Assembly: GCF_001942465.1 (NCBI RefSeq)
Contig: NZ_MKJY01000592.1
Location: forward strand, 1-64,000
Length of the DNA stretch: 64,000 bases
Reading direction: 5' to 3'
From: Actinomadura sp. CNU-125
Lineage (GTDB): Bacteria; Actinomycetota; Actinomycetes; Streptosporangiales; Streptosporangiaceae
The notes beneath the pieces were generated by a model. The model worked only from the letters and a program-made list of their open reading frames with translations, searched no databases and was not told the DNA's origin. Below are positions 1 through 8,155 of the stretch, piece after piece (position 1 is the first letter of the stretch; every line of letters begins with the position of its first letter). Made by a program: the position numbers and the translations under genes.

Positions 1-477
1 ACCGGCAGCGGCCTGCGCATCCGCCGCCAGGGCGTCCGCAAGCTCGCCGACTTCTGGGGCCACTGCTGGCAGTCGGCGGTGTTCCCGAGCGGACGCGCGT
101 TCGGCTACATCGCCTACCCGCCGCGCCCCGACGGGCAGCCGACCTTCAACGAGGGCTTCGTCTTCACCGGCGACGGCGACCTCGTCCCCGCGCGCGTGGT
201 GCGAGCCCCCTGGCTGACGAGGCTCCGCGCCCTGGGCGAGGACGTGTCGCTGGTCCTGGAGACCGAAGCCGGGACCGTCGAGATCGAGGGCGAGACGGTG
301 TTCTCCACCCACGACGTCCACCACGGCGACGACACCTACTCGGTGCGGGCCCTCAAGCAGGAGATCTCCGACTTCCCGGCCGTCCACCAGGCCGGTGTGC
401 GTTACCGCTGGGACGGCGAGGAGACCTTCGGAATGCTCGAACGGTCCAACCCCCTCGACAAGATCTCGCGCGACTAG
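1..477 (+). CDS. C-terminal part of an unrecognised protein (5'-truncated by window edge)
   Basis: The reading frame is open from base 1 to a TAG at 475-477, giving 158 residues with no start codon in view, so the N-terminus lies outside the window. The visible part is soluble and aromatic-rich, with a WGHCWQSAVFPSGRAFGY segment, and has no signal peptide or membrane helix. The strand-rich pattern recalls the DUF7064 type of actinobacterial proteins found beside short-chain dehydrogenases, but I cannot confirm that. It ends 25 bases before the SDR at 503 on the same strand, so the two probably share a transcript. Function unknown. Confidence 0.6.
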   Translation, partial: TGSGLRIRRQGVRKLADFWGHCWQSAVFPSGRAFGYIAYPPRPDGQPTFNEGFVFTGDGDLVPARVVRAPWLTRLRALGEDVSLVLETEAGTVEIEGETVFSTHDVHHGDDTYSVRALKQEISDFPAVHQAGVRYRWDGEETFGMLERSNPLDKISRD

Positions 478-502
478 AGAACACGGAGAAACCGGAGCGA
501 CC

Positions 503-1273
503 ATGCGCGGACTGCGCGGCAAGACCTTCATCGTGGCGGGCGGCGCCACCGGGATCGGCGCGGGCACGGCCGAGCGGCTCGCCGCCGAGGGCGCTTTCGT
601 GACCGTCGGCGACATCAACATCCAGGGCGCCGAGGCCACCGCCGAACGGATCGGACGCTCGGGCGGCCGGGCCGTCGCCGTCGAGTTCGACCTGTCCGAC
701 GACGAGTCGGTGCGGGAACTGGTCGGCCGGACGATCGCCGAGTTCGGCGCCGTGGACGGCCTCCACAACGTCGGCGCGGACCTGTCCCCGGACAACATCG
801 GACGCGACACCTCCCTGCTCGACACCGACATGGACGTGTGGCGGCGCACCCTGGACGTCAACCTGCTCGGCTACGTCCGCACCAGCCGTGCCGTCCTGCC
901 CCACCTGCTGGAGAAGGGCGGCGGCAGCATCGTCATCACCTCGTCCGGCGGTTCGCTGGGCACCGACCCGTCCCACGTCGCCTACAACGCGTCCAAGGCC
1001 GCGGTCAACCAGCTGACCCGGCACATCGCCGTCAACTGGGGCGGGGCGGGCATCCGCAGCAACGGCGTCATGCCGGGGCTGGTCATGGGCGAAACGCAGG
1101 AACAGCAGAACGACCTGGAACTCCAGCAAGCCTTCATGGCCGCCGCCAGGACCACCCGCCTCGGGAAGCCGAGCGACCTGGCCTCGGTCGCGGCCTTCCT
1201 GCTCTCCGACGAGGCCGAATGGATCAACGGCCAGGTCTGGTACATCGGCGGCGCCTCCCACCTCCGCCAGTGA
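503..1273 (+). CDS. SDR family NAD(P)-dependent oxidoreductase
   Basis: A classical short-chain dehydrogenase/reductase of 256 residues, normal length for the family. The N-terminal Rossmann motif is GGATGIGAG (about residues 12-20), catalytic Ser lies in ITSSGGS, and the active-site pair is YNASK near residue 161. The C-terminus has the usual FLLSDEAEWINGQ segment before the last strand. Several in-frame starts exist upstream; I chose ATG 503 because GGAG sits just before it and the Rossmann strand follows at once. Substrate cannot be told from sequence. It follows the truncated gene at 1-477 closely, so an oxidation step in a shared pathway is plausible. Substrate specificity is open. Confidence 0.9.
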   Translation: MRGLRGKTFIVAGGATGIGAGTAERLAAEGAFVTVGDINIQGAEATAERIGRSGGRAVAVEFDLSDDESVRELVGRTIAEFGAVDGLHNVGADLSPDNIGRDTSLLDTDMDVWRRTLDVNLLGYVRTSRAVLPHLLEKGGGSIVITSSGGSLGTDPSHVAYNASKAAVNQLTRHIAVNWGGAGIRSNGVMPGLVMGETQEQQNDLELQQAFMAAARTTRLGKPSDLASVAAFLLSDEAEWINGQVWYIGGASHLRQ

Positions 1274-1410
1274 CCCTCCCCGTCGCCGCCTGCGCATTCC
1301 TTGATCATTCTAGATTTCGGCATGGGGTGCGGATTCTTTGCGTCCACCGATGTTTCATATAGAGGAAACCGTTCTGACCTGTAGCCGACCTCCCCCATAC
1401 CGATTCGGGC

Positions 1411-1440
1411 TTGAGTGACGACCACGGGCGCTGTTAGCTT
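1411..1440 (+). promoter_or_regulatory. Possible sigma-70-type promoter for a leaderless transcript
   Basis: TTGAGT at 1411-1416 and TAGCTT at 1435-1440 have an 18-base spacer. The expected transcription start about seven bases further would fall on or beside the GTG at 1447, so the following gene may be translated from a leaderless mRNA. No ribosome-binding site is visible before that GTG. Confidence 0.4.
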
Positions 1441-1446
1441 CACCCG

Positions 1447-2559
1447 GTGGACGAGATGCGTGCACAGGCGGAGGCGATCGCGGATTTCGCGGCGGCTCTG
1501 AGAGAACTACGCAACTCGGTCGGCAACCCGCCTTTCCGGCAGATGTCCGGCCGGTCAGGGGCGATTTCGCACACGACGTTACATGAAGCCGCGAAGGGTA
1601 ACCGACTTCCGAGCTGGGGAACGACGGTCGAGTTCGTCAAGGCGTGCGGCGCGGACCCGGGCGAGTACCGCGAACGCTGGGAGACGGCGAACCGGGCGGT
1701 CCGGTCGGCGACCGCGCGACCGCCGCGAGCGCCGTCGCGGCCCGTCCGCCGGGCGAACTCGCGGTCACCGCGCCGGGCGCCGCCGAAGGCGCCGCCGGCC
1801 ACGACGCCGTCCACGTGGCCATCGAGCCGTCCGAGCCAGCCGAGCCGTCCGAGCGGTCCGCGTCGTCCGGCGAGGGCGCGGTCCCCGTACCGGCGTTGCC
1901 GCCGGACGGCATCACGGGCGGCCGCGCGGGCCGTCCCGTGCGGGGAGCGCGGCCCGCGGGGCGGTTCCGGTTGCCCCGTTCGGCCGCGGCGGCGCTCGCG
2001 ACGGCGGCCGTCGGGGCGGGGACGTCGCCGGCGTCGTGTCGCCGTCGACCGTGGTTCCGAACCCGCCGGGCCCGGCGCGAAGCCGCCCGGCGGGCTGTCG
2101 AAGGCGGCGCTGTCCCCGGCCGACTGCCCGGTGCGCCAGACCAACCCGCCACCGGCTCCGCCGAACCACCGGGGCGACGCCGCCGCGTTCATCGCCGACA
2201 TCACGCTGCCCGACTGCACGCGGGTCGGCCCCGGCGAGACGGTGACCAAGGTGTGGCGCCTCAAGAACGCCGGGACGGTGCCGTGGAAGGGGTATTCGCT
2301 GCGCCGCCTCGACCTCCCGCAGCGAGCCGACCAGTGCCAGACGATTTCCGACGTGCCGATCGAAGACACACGTCCGGGCGAAATGGTCGACATCCGGACC
2401 GACATCACCACTCCGCGAAATCCGGGCCTGTGCTTCGTGCGGTTCAAGATGGTGGATCCGTCGGGGAAGGTCGCGTTTCCCGGAAGCAGGCCGGTCAACT
2501 TCCAGGTCGTCGTCGAAAGCCCGTTGTTCCCCGCCGCGGACGACACGGCGGGGAACTGA
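1447..2559 (+). CDS. HTH-type regulator with C-terminal NBR1-like Ig domain (frame disrupted in the middle)
   Basis: Residues 1-85 form an XRE-like helix-turn-helix region seen in many actinomycete proteins (FRQMSGRSGAISHTTLHEAA, then LPSWGTTVEFVKACG). The last 130 residues form an NBR1-type Ig-like domain (FIADITLPD, TKVWRLKNAGTVPW). One frame is open throughout, but between about 1690 and 2080 it is an Arg/Pro/Ser-rich shadow. Good linker and helix sequence lies there in the other two frames (AIEPSEPAEPSERSASSGEG, then SAAAALATAAVGAG, then VVSPSTVVPNPPGP). The frame moves by -1 three times and returns in phase, as three missing bases would cause. Corrected length is about 371 residues: HTH, linker, one possible membrane helix, outer Ig domain. 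The target is unknown. Confidence 0.7.
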   Translation: MDEMRAQAEAIADFAAALRELRNSVGNPPFRQMSGRSGAISHTTLHEAAKGNRLPSWGTTVEFVKACGADPGEYRERWETANRAVRSATARPPRAPSRPVRRANSRSPRRAPPKAPPATTPSTWPSSRPSQPSRPSGPRRPARARSPYRRCRRTASRAAARAVPCGERGPRGGSGCPVRPRRRSRRRPSGRGRRRRRVAVDRGSEPAGPGAKPPGGLSKAALSPADCPVRQTNPPPAPPNHRGDAAAFIADITLPDCTRVGPGETVTKVWRLKNAGTVPWKGYSLRRLDLPQRADQCQTISDVPIEDTRPGEMVDIRTDITTPRNPGLCFVRFKMVDPSGKVAFPGSRPVNFQVVVESPLFPAADDTAGN

Positions 2560-2578
2560 TTCCGGACGGGCCGCGGGG

Positions 2579-3523
2579 TCAGGAGAGAGCGATCCCGCTG
2601 TAGTAGGCGTGCAGAATTCGTGAGTGGCTCCAGCCCGCGTTGGCCTTGTCGCGGGAGCCGTACTGCGACATCCAGTCGCCGGTGACCCACCCGCCGCACG
2701 CCGTCGTCGTCGCGCAGTAGTGGGCTTGCAGGATCTTCCCGCCCCGGGTCATCCGCGTGCCCCACGTCGCGTCCACGGCGGCGTTCGTCGACGCCTTCGC
2801 CGAGCCGGGCTTGTACACCTGGCTCGACGTGTTGTCGTAGACGTCGAAGCAGTCACCGCCCGACGTCTTGCGCGTCGAGTGCAGCGCCCAGTACCAGCCG
2901 AAGCTCTTGACGGCCATCGCCCCGGCCCGCAGGGACTCCCGCGGCCAGCTCGGCACCCACTCGTTGGGCAGGACGTTCTTGACGTAGGTCTTGAACGGCA
3001 CCCGGTCCACGCGGTTGAGCGACACCCGGTAGACCAGGATCGTCGTGGGCAGTTTGCTGTTCGTGCCGTCGGTCTTGCAGCCGGTCGGCGGCGTGGAACC
3101 GAGGAATCGGTGCGAGGCGTTCTGGTTCTTGAGGCTGGAGTTCAGGTTGCCTTTGGCGCCCGCCTTGAAGTCTTGGTAGGTGCCGCCGTAGTTGCTGTTG
3201 TAGTAGACGCGGACGGTTTTGCTGCTGCGGTTCCAGACTGAGGCGGCTTCGTTCTTGATGCATTTGCCTTTGCCGTTGCCCGCGCCCTTGAAGTCGTAGC
3301 ACGAGGGCTGTTCGGTGCCGTAGTCGGCGACCGACCCGGTGAAGTCCGAGAGCGATCCCTGGTTGCCGCTGTTGAAGTAGTAGCAGAACTCGCCGCTCTC
3401 GCACACGCCGTTGCGGCCCGCCGCCGCGGCGGGCGGCACCGGGGCGAGGACCGCCCCGGTGACCGCCGCCGCGGCGGTCACCGCGAGGAGGCGTGCGAAC
3501 AGCCGCGCACGTGGTGTCGACAC
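2579..3523 (-). CDS. Secreted SpoIID/LytB-domain protein with N-terminal peptidase inhibitor I36 domain
   Basis: This 314-residue protein starts at GTG 3523 behind a purine-rich GGGGAAGG. A Sec signal peptide (VTAAAAVTGAVLAPVPPAAAA) ends near residue 35. Residues 37-130 are a peptidase-inhibitor I36 domain with NGVCESGEFCYYF, a YNSNYGGTYQDF motif and paired cysteines. Residues 150-314 match SpoIID/LytB, a family of peptidoglycan lytic transglycosylases (VLPNEWVPSWPRESLRAGAM, AVKSFGWYWA, ending with HGR-like SRILHAYYSG). It should act outside the cell on the wall. The I36 domain is almost identical in DNA to that of the next gene, which carries a different hydrolase. Confidence 0.85.
   Translation of the reverse strand: MSTPRARLFARLLAVTAAAAVTGAVLAPVPPAAAAGRNGVCESGEFCYYFNSGNQGSLSDFTGSVADYGTEQPSCYDFKGAGNGKGKCIKNEAASVWNRSSKTVRVYYNSNYGGTYQDFKAGAKGNLNSSLKNQNASHRFLGSTPPTGCKTDGTNSKLPTTILVYRVSLNRVDRVPFKTYVKNVLPNEWVPSWPRESLRAGAMAVKSFGWYWALHSTRKTSGGDCFDVYDNTSSQVYKPGSAKASTNAAVDATWGTRMTRGGKILQAHYCATTTACGGWVTGDWMSQYGSRDKANAGWSHSRILHAYYSGIALS
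3109..3424. repeat. Copy 1 of a ~316-bp direct repeat encoding the I36 domain
   Basis: Nearly identical to 4040-4355, 931 bases away in the same orientation. By eye the first 160 bases (3109-3268) are identical; about a dozen differences lie in the rest. It encodes the mature I36 domain of the SpoIID protein. Confidence 0.9.
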
Positions 3524-3554
3524 AGTGCCTTCCCCTTCTGTCGGAGGCCGCGCG

Positions 3555-4442
3555 CTATCGGATGTTGTAGCCGCGGGCGTGCCAGAAGGAGGTCGGGTTC
3601 GGGTTGTCGAGGGTCGGGTCGTTGACGCTCTTGGCGGCGTGCGTCCGGCGTCCGGGGCGCATCTCGACGTGCGTGTGCGCGCCCGAGCTGGACGACACCC
3701 CGCGCCACGACTCGTCGGCGATGATCTGGCCGCGGCTCACGGACTGCCCCACGCTCAGCGACGACCGCGGCGCGGAGTGCAGGTAGATAACCGTCTTGTT
3801 CAGCGACGCGTTGTAGACGGAGATCGTGGAGAGCCCCGAGCTGCCGGTGTGCCCGCGCGCGATGTAGATGATCTTGCCTCCGACCAGGGCGCGGACGTCC
3901 GAGCCGACACCGCGCGCGATGTCGATGCCCTCGTGCCGTCCGGGCGTGCTCGTGTAACCGTCGAAGCCGCAGGTGATCCGGCCGCCGCTCGCCTTGTACA
4001 GGCCGTACGACATGTTCGTCCGCGACGACGGCGAGAACTGGTGCGAGGCGTTCTGGTTCTTGAGGCTGGAGTTCAGGTTGCCTTTGGCGCCCGCCTTGAA
4101 GTCTTGGTAGGTGCCGCCGTAGTTGCTGTTGTAGTAGACGCGGACGGTTTTGCTGCTGCGGTTCCAGACTGAGGCGGCTTCGTTCTTGATGCATTTGCCC
4201 TTGCCGTTGCCCGCGCCCTTGAAGTCGTAGCACGAAGGCTGTTCGGTGCCGTAATTGGCGACCGATCCGGTGAAGTCCGAGACGGAGCCCTGGTTGTTGC
4301 TGTTGTAGTAGTAGCAGAACTCGCCGCTCTCGCACACGCCGTTGCGGGCCGCCGCCGACGCGGGCGACGCGAGGACGGTCACGGCCCCGCCGAGCGCTAT
4401 CGCGGCGGTCGTCGCGGTGAAGATTCCCTTGCGCTTGCTCAT
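3555..4442 (-). CDS. Secreted M23 family metallopeptidase with N-terminal peptidase inhibitor I36 domain
   Basis: The 295-residue protein starts at ATG 4442 with a clear AGAAGGAG ribosome site. A signal peptide (IALGGAVTVLASPASA) is followed by the I36 domain (residues 33-130) and then an M23/LytM zinc endopeptidase domain. The M23 metal ligands are visible: H and D in GRHEGIDIA and the HxH in GAHTHVEMRPG. M23 enzymes cut peptidoglycan cross-bridges. The domain order matches its neighbour at 2579-3523 except that M23 replaces SpoIID, so one I36 module has been joined to two different wall hydrolases. The I36 module may inhibit or target the enzyme; that is inference. Confidence 0.9.
   Translation of the reverse strand: MSKRKGIFTATTAAIALGGAVTVLASPASAAARNGVCESGEFCYYYNSNNQGSVSDFTGSVANYGTEQPSCYDFKGAGNGKGKCIKNEAASVWNRSSKTVRVYYNSNYGGTYQDFKAGAKGNLNSSLKNQNASHQFSPSSRTNMSYGLYKASGGRITCGFDGYTSTPGRHEGIDIARGVGSDVRALVGGKIIYIARGHTGSSGLSTISVYNASLNKTVIYLHSAPRSSLSVGQSVSRGQIIADESWRGVSSSSGAHTHVEMRPGRRTHAAKSVNDPTLDNPNPTSFWHARGYNIR
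4040..4355. repeat. Copy 2 of the ~316-bp direct repeat encoding the I36 domain
   Basis: Partner of 3109-3424. It encodes the I36 domain of the M23 peptidase. The near identity at silent positions suggests recent duplication or gene conversion. Confidence 0.9.
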
Positions 4443-4524
4443 GCTGTTCTCCTTCTGTTCGCACGGTTCTGTTTCGCGCGGATCGGTCGCACGATCGGTT
4501 CGCACGGTCCGGGTTTCGGACGGG

Positions 4525-5386
4525 TCAGCGGCGCCGGTACTCCTCCCAGGTGCGGATCGTCACCTTCGGGCCGTCGTCCGCCCCGCGGTCGGCGAGCCCG
4601 TTCAGGCCGAGGTAGTAGTCACCGGTCTGGTGCTGGGCCTGGCTGGACAGGTCGGTGTCGTTGATGGCGGCGGCGTGGATGTGCCACGGCCAGTCGCCCT
4701 GGCCGGGGCTGCGCACCCACGCCGCGAAGCCGACCCGGCGGAGCGCGCGGGCGGTCGCGGTGCGGGGCGGCCGGGGTCATCCCCCGCACCGAGATGTCGA
4801 CGACGCCGCCGCCGTCGTGGGTGCCCGCGGACGTGGGGTCGCCGCCGGGGTTGTAGGAGCCCTGTTCCAGGACGAGTCCGCGGCCGAGCAGCCGCTCCGC
4901 CTCGGCCAGCATGCGTTGGGTGCGGGTGTTGACCACGACGCCGCCGGTGGACACGCGGGACCCCGGTCCGATGACGCGGGTGACCGTGAAACGGCCGTCC
5001 CCGAGCTTGGTGAGCGACGTCCTGCCCGGCAGCCCGCTCGCGTCGAGGCCGGTGTAACCGAGCGACTTCTGGTATTTCGCGTAGGCGGCGACCGTCGACG
5101 TGCCGAAGTACCCGTCGACCCACTTCGCGTCGAGCAGCTTCCGGTCGCGCAGTGCGCGTTCGACGAGCAGCACGCTCTTCTCGGCGCCCGGAGTGCGGGT
5201 GTCGTCGGCCCGCCGCGGGTCGATCTGGGCCGCCTTGACGGTGGCTTCCATGTTCACGTTCGGAAGCGCGGCGGCGTCGCGGGCGGCGGTGCCGGCCGCG
5301 TGCGCCGTCGGCGTCCCGGACGCTCCGGCCGGAATGGTGAGCAGGGCCGCCGTCACGAGTGCGGCGGCGGATGAGGACAGCTTCAT
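4525..5386 (-). CDS. Secreted peptidoglycan-binding protein with M15/hedgehog-like zinc peptidase domain (frameshifted)
   Basis: ATG 5386 follows an AGGGGAAT ribosome site. A signal peptide (LVTAALLTIPAGASG) leads to a peptidoglycan-binding region at about residues 65-130 (VDGYFGTSTVAAYAKYQKSL). The C-terminal region has a zinc-site pattern like M15/hedgehog peptidases: H and D in GTHDGGGVVDIS and HxH in WPWHIHAAAI. The frame breaks near 4770 inside a C4 run. Removing one C joins RGMTPAA to RTATARALRRVGFAAW and gives 286 residues ending in TWEEYRRR. It completes a run of three wall-active genes on this strand. I take the break to be a sequence error; a real mutation would remove the HxH ligands. 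Confidence 0.75.
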
Positions 5387-5610
5387 GGATTCCCCTGATC
5401 GCGGGAGCTGGGAGCGAAGCCCATGGCGGAATCCACCGTCGCCCGTCGATCATCGATCCACAAGAAGATCAGTGTTGTCAGGTTGTCCGCCGCTCACTTC
5501 CGTACAGGCGAACACGGCATCTGACAGGTGTTACGGCAGGTAGAACGCCTCTACCGGACTGTTCGCCGGAGCCGCGTCGCGCGGAAAACGCGTCGCCGCG
5601 AGGGCGGGGA

Positions 5611-5629
5611 CGCGGGCATGATGCCCGCG
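5611..5629 (+). promoter_or_regulatory. Perfect 19-base palindrome abutting a GTG start
   Basis: CGCGGGCAT-G-ATGCCCGCG is a perfect inverted repeat whose last base is the G of the GTG start at 5629. As RNA it would form a nine-pair hairpin directly before the start codon, and as DNA it could be an operator. Confidence 0.5.
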
Positions 5630-6722
5630 TGAAAGAGGACGGGGATCGTCGCGGGCGCGGCCGGTACACGCTGATCGAGGAGGAGAACGAACACGTCCTG
5701 GGCGTGTGCGCCGCGGTGGACGGCCTCTTCGGCGAGCCCCCTCGCGGGACGTACGAGCTGTTCGGCTGGGAGCCGGAGACCGGCGACGTGCACGGCTGGC
5801 TCGGCGACCGGGTGTGGCTGGTGCCGGAGGACGAGGCGTTCGGCCCCTGGCTGCTGGAGGACGCCGAAAGCGCGGGACGGCACGCGGCGACGGGCGATCT
5901 GCTGCTCACCGGCCTGGACGACTACGAAGGTCCGCCCGAGGGGTACCGGGAGCGCGTCCGAGTCCACGACGGGCACCGGTGGCTGGGCTCGTGCGCCGAG
6001 TTCGCCCGCATCCTGCCCCCGAGCCGGTCGCGCCCCCGCTCGTCCTGCGGGGGCTGCGGCCCGGCGACCGGCTGCGGGACGCGCTGTCGAAGGGCACGCG
6101 GCGGGCGCTGGACCTCGGCGTGGCCGTCCTGGAGATACGGGACGACCTGGGCGAACCGCTCACCGACCGGTCGTTGTGGGCGAAGGTCGGCGCATGGCGC
6201 CCGTCCCCGGACGGGATCGAACCGATCGATCTGGAGTTCGAGGAAGGGCACTTCAGACCCGTCCCCGAGTACGTTCGGCCCGTCTGGGAGCGGTGGTTCG
6301 CGGGGCCGCCGGACGTCCCGAACGCGTGGGCGGCCCTCGACACCCGGCTCCGCGGAGCCTGGCTCGACACGGTCCGCGAGCGGGCCGGCCGGCGCCACCG
6401 GAGCGACCGCCGCGACCGTCCGGCCGGGCATGCCTACGAGCTGGACGGCCGGTACGTCACCGACCGGCCCGGCCTTTACCTGGCGCTCGGCGAGGCGGTG
6501 AACGGGCCGGGCGGCTACTTCGGCGGCTGCCCGGACGCCCTGGACGACTGCCTGCGCGGGACGTTCGGGTACACCGCCCCCGCGACCCTGCTGTGGCGGG
6601 ACGCCGAGACCGCGCGCGGGCACCTGTCCCGGACGCTGACCCCCGAGGGCGAGCCCGACGACCTGTTCGCCCTGGTCCTCGACGTTCTGGCGGACGGCGG
6701 GATGCGCGTCACCCTCGCTTAG
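5629..6722 (+). CDS. Barstar-family (ribonuclease inhibitor) domain protein with N-terminal extension (frameshifted)
   Basis: The protein starts at GTG 5629. The first 130 residues (TLIEEENEHVLGVCAAVDGL, TYELFGWEPETGDVHGWL) are an unrecognised acidic domain. The last 90 match barstar, the intracellular inhibitor of barnase-type RNases: ELDGRYVTDRPGLYLALGEA, NGPGGYFGGCPDALDDCLRG and a final LFALVLDVLADGG. The frame breaks near 6023 in a run of five C. One extra C joins FARILPP to EPVAPPLVLRGL, for 364 residues. No barnase-like toxin is adjacent, so this is an orphan immunity-type protein or one with a different partner. The long N-terminal half is unusual, since barstar itself is about 90 residues. 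Confidence 0.75.
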
Positions 6723-6726
6723 ACGC

Positions 6727-6763
6727 GCGAAGGCGCCCGGCACAATCGGCCGGACGCCTTCGC
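6727..6763. terminator. Bidirectional hairpin terminator between convergent genes
   Basis: GCGAAGGCG at 6727-6735 pairs with CGCCTTCGC at 6755-6763, extended by CCGGC/GCCGG closer to the loop. It sits between the ends of the barstar gene (6722) and the CHAP gene (6781). There is no long T tract, which is normal in actinomycetes. Confidence 0.75.
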
Positions 6764-6780
6764 GGATGAACGTTCGTTGA

Positions 6781-7599
6781 TCAGGCGGCGTAGTCGGGGT
6801 AGCCGTAGCCGACGACCTCGCTCTTGTCGCGGGTCTTCTCCTGGACGGAGTTGTCGACGTTGCCCTCGATGGTGCTGATGGTCCCGTCGCCGTTGTCCTT
6901 GTCGACGATCCCGACGTGGTCGATGTCGCCGATGGAGCCGTCCGAACCCGCGCCCCAGTCGTAGAAGACGACCGCGCCGGGCTTGGCCTCGTCGCCCCAC
7001 TGCCCGTTGTCCTTGAACCAGCTCGCGTGCTGCACGGTGTAGGCGTCCCAGCCCATGTTCTTGACGCCGGTCTGGGAGCCGAGCCAGGACACGAACATGT
7101 CGCACCACTGGGCGCCCTTGTAGGCGTCGACCGAGAAGCCTCCGTCACGGGCCGCGGTCGCCTCGGCGTGCGGCGTGGAGACGTACCAGTCGTGGAACTT
7201 GGTCATGTCGCCCGCGCCCTCTTCCTCGATGCCGACCTGCTCCTTGGCCAGGTCGATCACCTCGGACGCCTCGACGTCGTGCGGCGCGACCTTCCAGCCC
7301 GCGGCCTTGGCCTCGGCGGCGGTCATCGCGCCCGTGGCCGACTCGGAGTTGTGCGACACGGCGGCCGCCTTCGCGGCGTGCGTCCCGGACGCCTGCGTGG
7401 TGGCGGCGCCCGCGTCGCCGATCGGCTGGAAGACCGACAGGCCGACGGCGCCGGCCAGCACCGCGCCGACGGCGATGCCGACGGCCCGGTCCTCGGGGGA
7501 CATGCGCTTGATCGCGTGTTCGGAGGCCAGCCGCTTCACGGCGGACTGGGGGTTGAGGCGCTTGGCGGACTCGGTGAGTCGATCGAAACGACCGGTCAT
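6781..7599 (-). CDS. CHAP domain-containing cell wall hydrolase
   Basis: Start ATG 7599 is preceded by AAGGAG at good spacing; an upstream in-frame ATG (7623) lacks one. The 272-residue protein has a basic N-terminus, one membrane-spanning or signal-anchor helix (AVGIAVGAVLAGAVGLSVF, about residues 39-58), a linker, then a CHAP amidase/endopeptidase domain over about the last 150 residues. The catalytic Cys is in AQWCDMFVSWLG and the His in GDIDHVGIVDK. It should cut peptidoglycan outside the membrane. Its leader carries a probable c-di-AMP riboswitch, the usual arrangement for actinobacterial wall hydrolases such as resuscitation-promoting factors and NlpC/P60 or CHAP proteins. Confidence 0.9.
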   Translation of the reverse strand: MTGRFDRLTESAKRLNPQSAVKRLASEHAIKRMSPEDRAVGIAVGAVLAGAVGLSVFQPIGDAGAATTQASGTHAAKAAAVSHNSESATGAMTAAEAKAAGWKVAPHDVEASEVIDLAKEQVGIEEEGAGDMTKFHDWYVSTPHAEATAARDGGFSVDAYKGAQWCDMFVSWLGSQTGVKNMGWDAYTVQHASWFKDNGQWGDEAKPGAVVFYDWGAGSDGSIGDIDHVGIVDKDNGDGTISTIEGNVDNSVQEKTRDKSEVVGYGYPDYAA

Positions 7600-7627
7600 A
7601 CAGGGAATCTCCTTGTCTCCCATTGGG

Positions 7628-7760
7628 CCTACCGGGTTAGCTGTCGGATTCGGGCATGGAAGAGCCCTACGGCGTGCTGGAAGCGCACCGATTCACCCCG
7701 TGGAACGTGGGTCCCCGGCTCCGCTCGGCCCCGACGGGCCCGGGCGGACTCGGCCTTGGC
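7628..7760 (-). promoter_or_regulatory. Probable cyclic di-AMP (ydaO-yuaA) riboswitch
   Basis: Read on the minus strand, the leader contains the blocks I remember for the actinobacterial ydaO element in order: GAGCCGGGGACCC, then GGGGTGAATCGG, then CCGAATCCGACAGCTAACCC followed by GGTAGGC. It ends about 28 bases before the CHAP start. In this family binding of c-di-AMP turns off expression of wall-remodelling hydrolases. The 5' boundary is approximate. Confidence 0.8.
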
Positions 7761-8155
7761 GCCGCGCATGCGGCGCTGGCTTGTCGGATTTCTCTGAGCG
7801 ACTGCGCTCTTCAAGGGGGCGCGCGTAGATGGCGCGCGTCGCGTGCGTGATCCGCTCCGCGACCGGCGGCCGTATCCCTGTCACGGCCGACCGCAGCACT
7901 CGAACGTACTGCGGGATTCAGGTTGAAGGTACCAACCATGTCAAGGAAAGCAAACCGGACGAAAATTGATCTTTTCCCTGGTCAAGTGCCTTCCAAGTAC
8001 CTACCAACACCCGCCCGCAGGATGTTCTTCCCGATCTTTGCCGGGTTTGCCGATTCCCCTGTGCGCAGGGGGTCGCGGCACGGGAGGCTGTGCTCGACGT
8101 TGAACGGGTGGTCTCGCGGGAGCGGCACGCGAGCCGACGGAGATCGGCGGATGCG
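7761..8155. other. Intergenic region with no recognised gene
   Basis: Nearly 400 bases between the riboswitch and the phosphorylase-NTPase start hold no open frame with family-like sequence and no tRNA. Base composition drops to more A/T around 7920-7990, which suggests a promoter region for the rightward gene, but I could not fix its boxes. Confidence 0.5.

Noticed and set aside
7640..8090. tRNA or other structured RNA gene in the long intergenic region
   Set aside because: No cloverleaf or CCA-type end was found by eye; only the ydaO-like leader on the minus strand has recognisable blocks.
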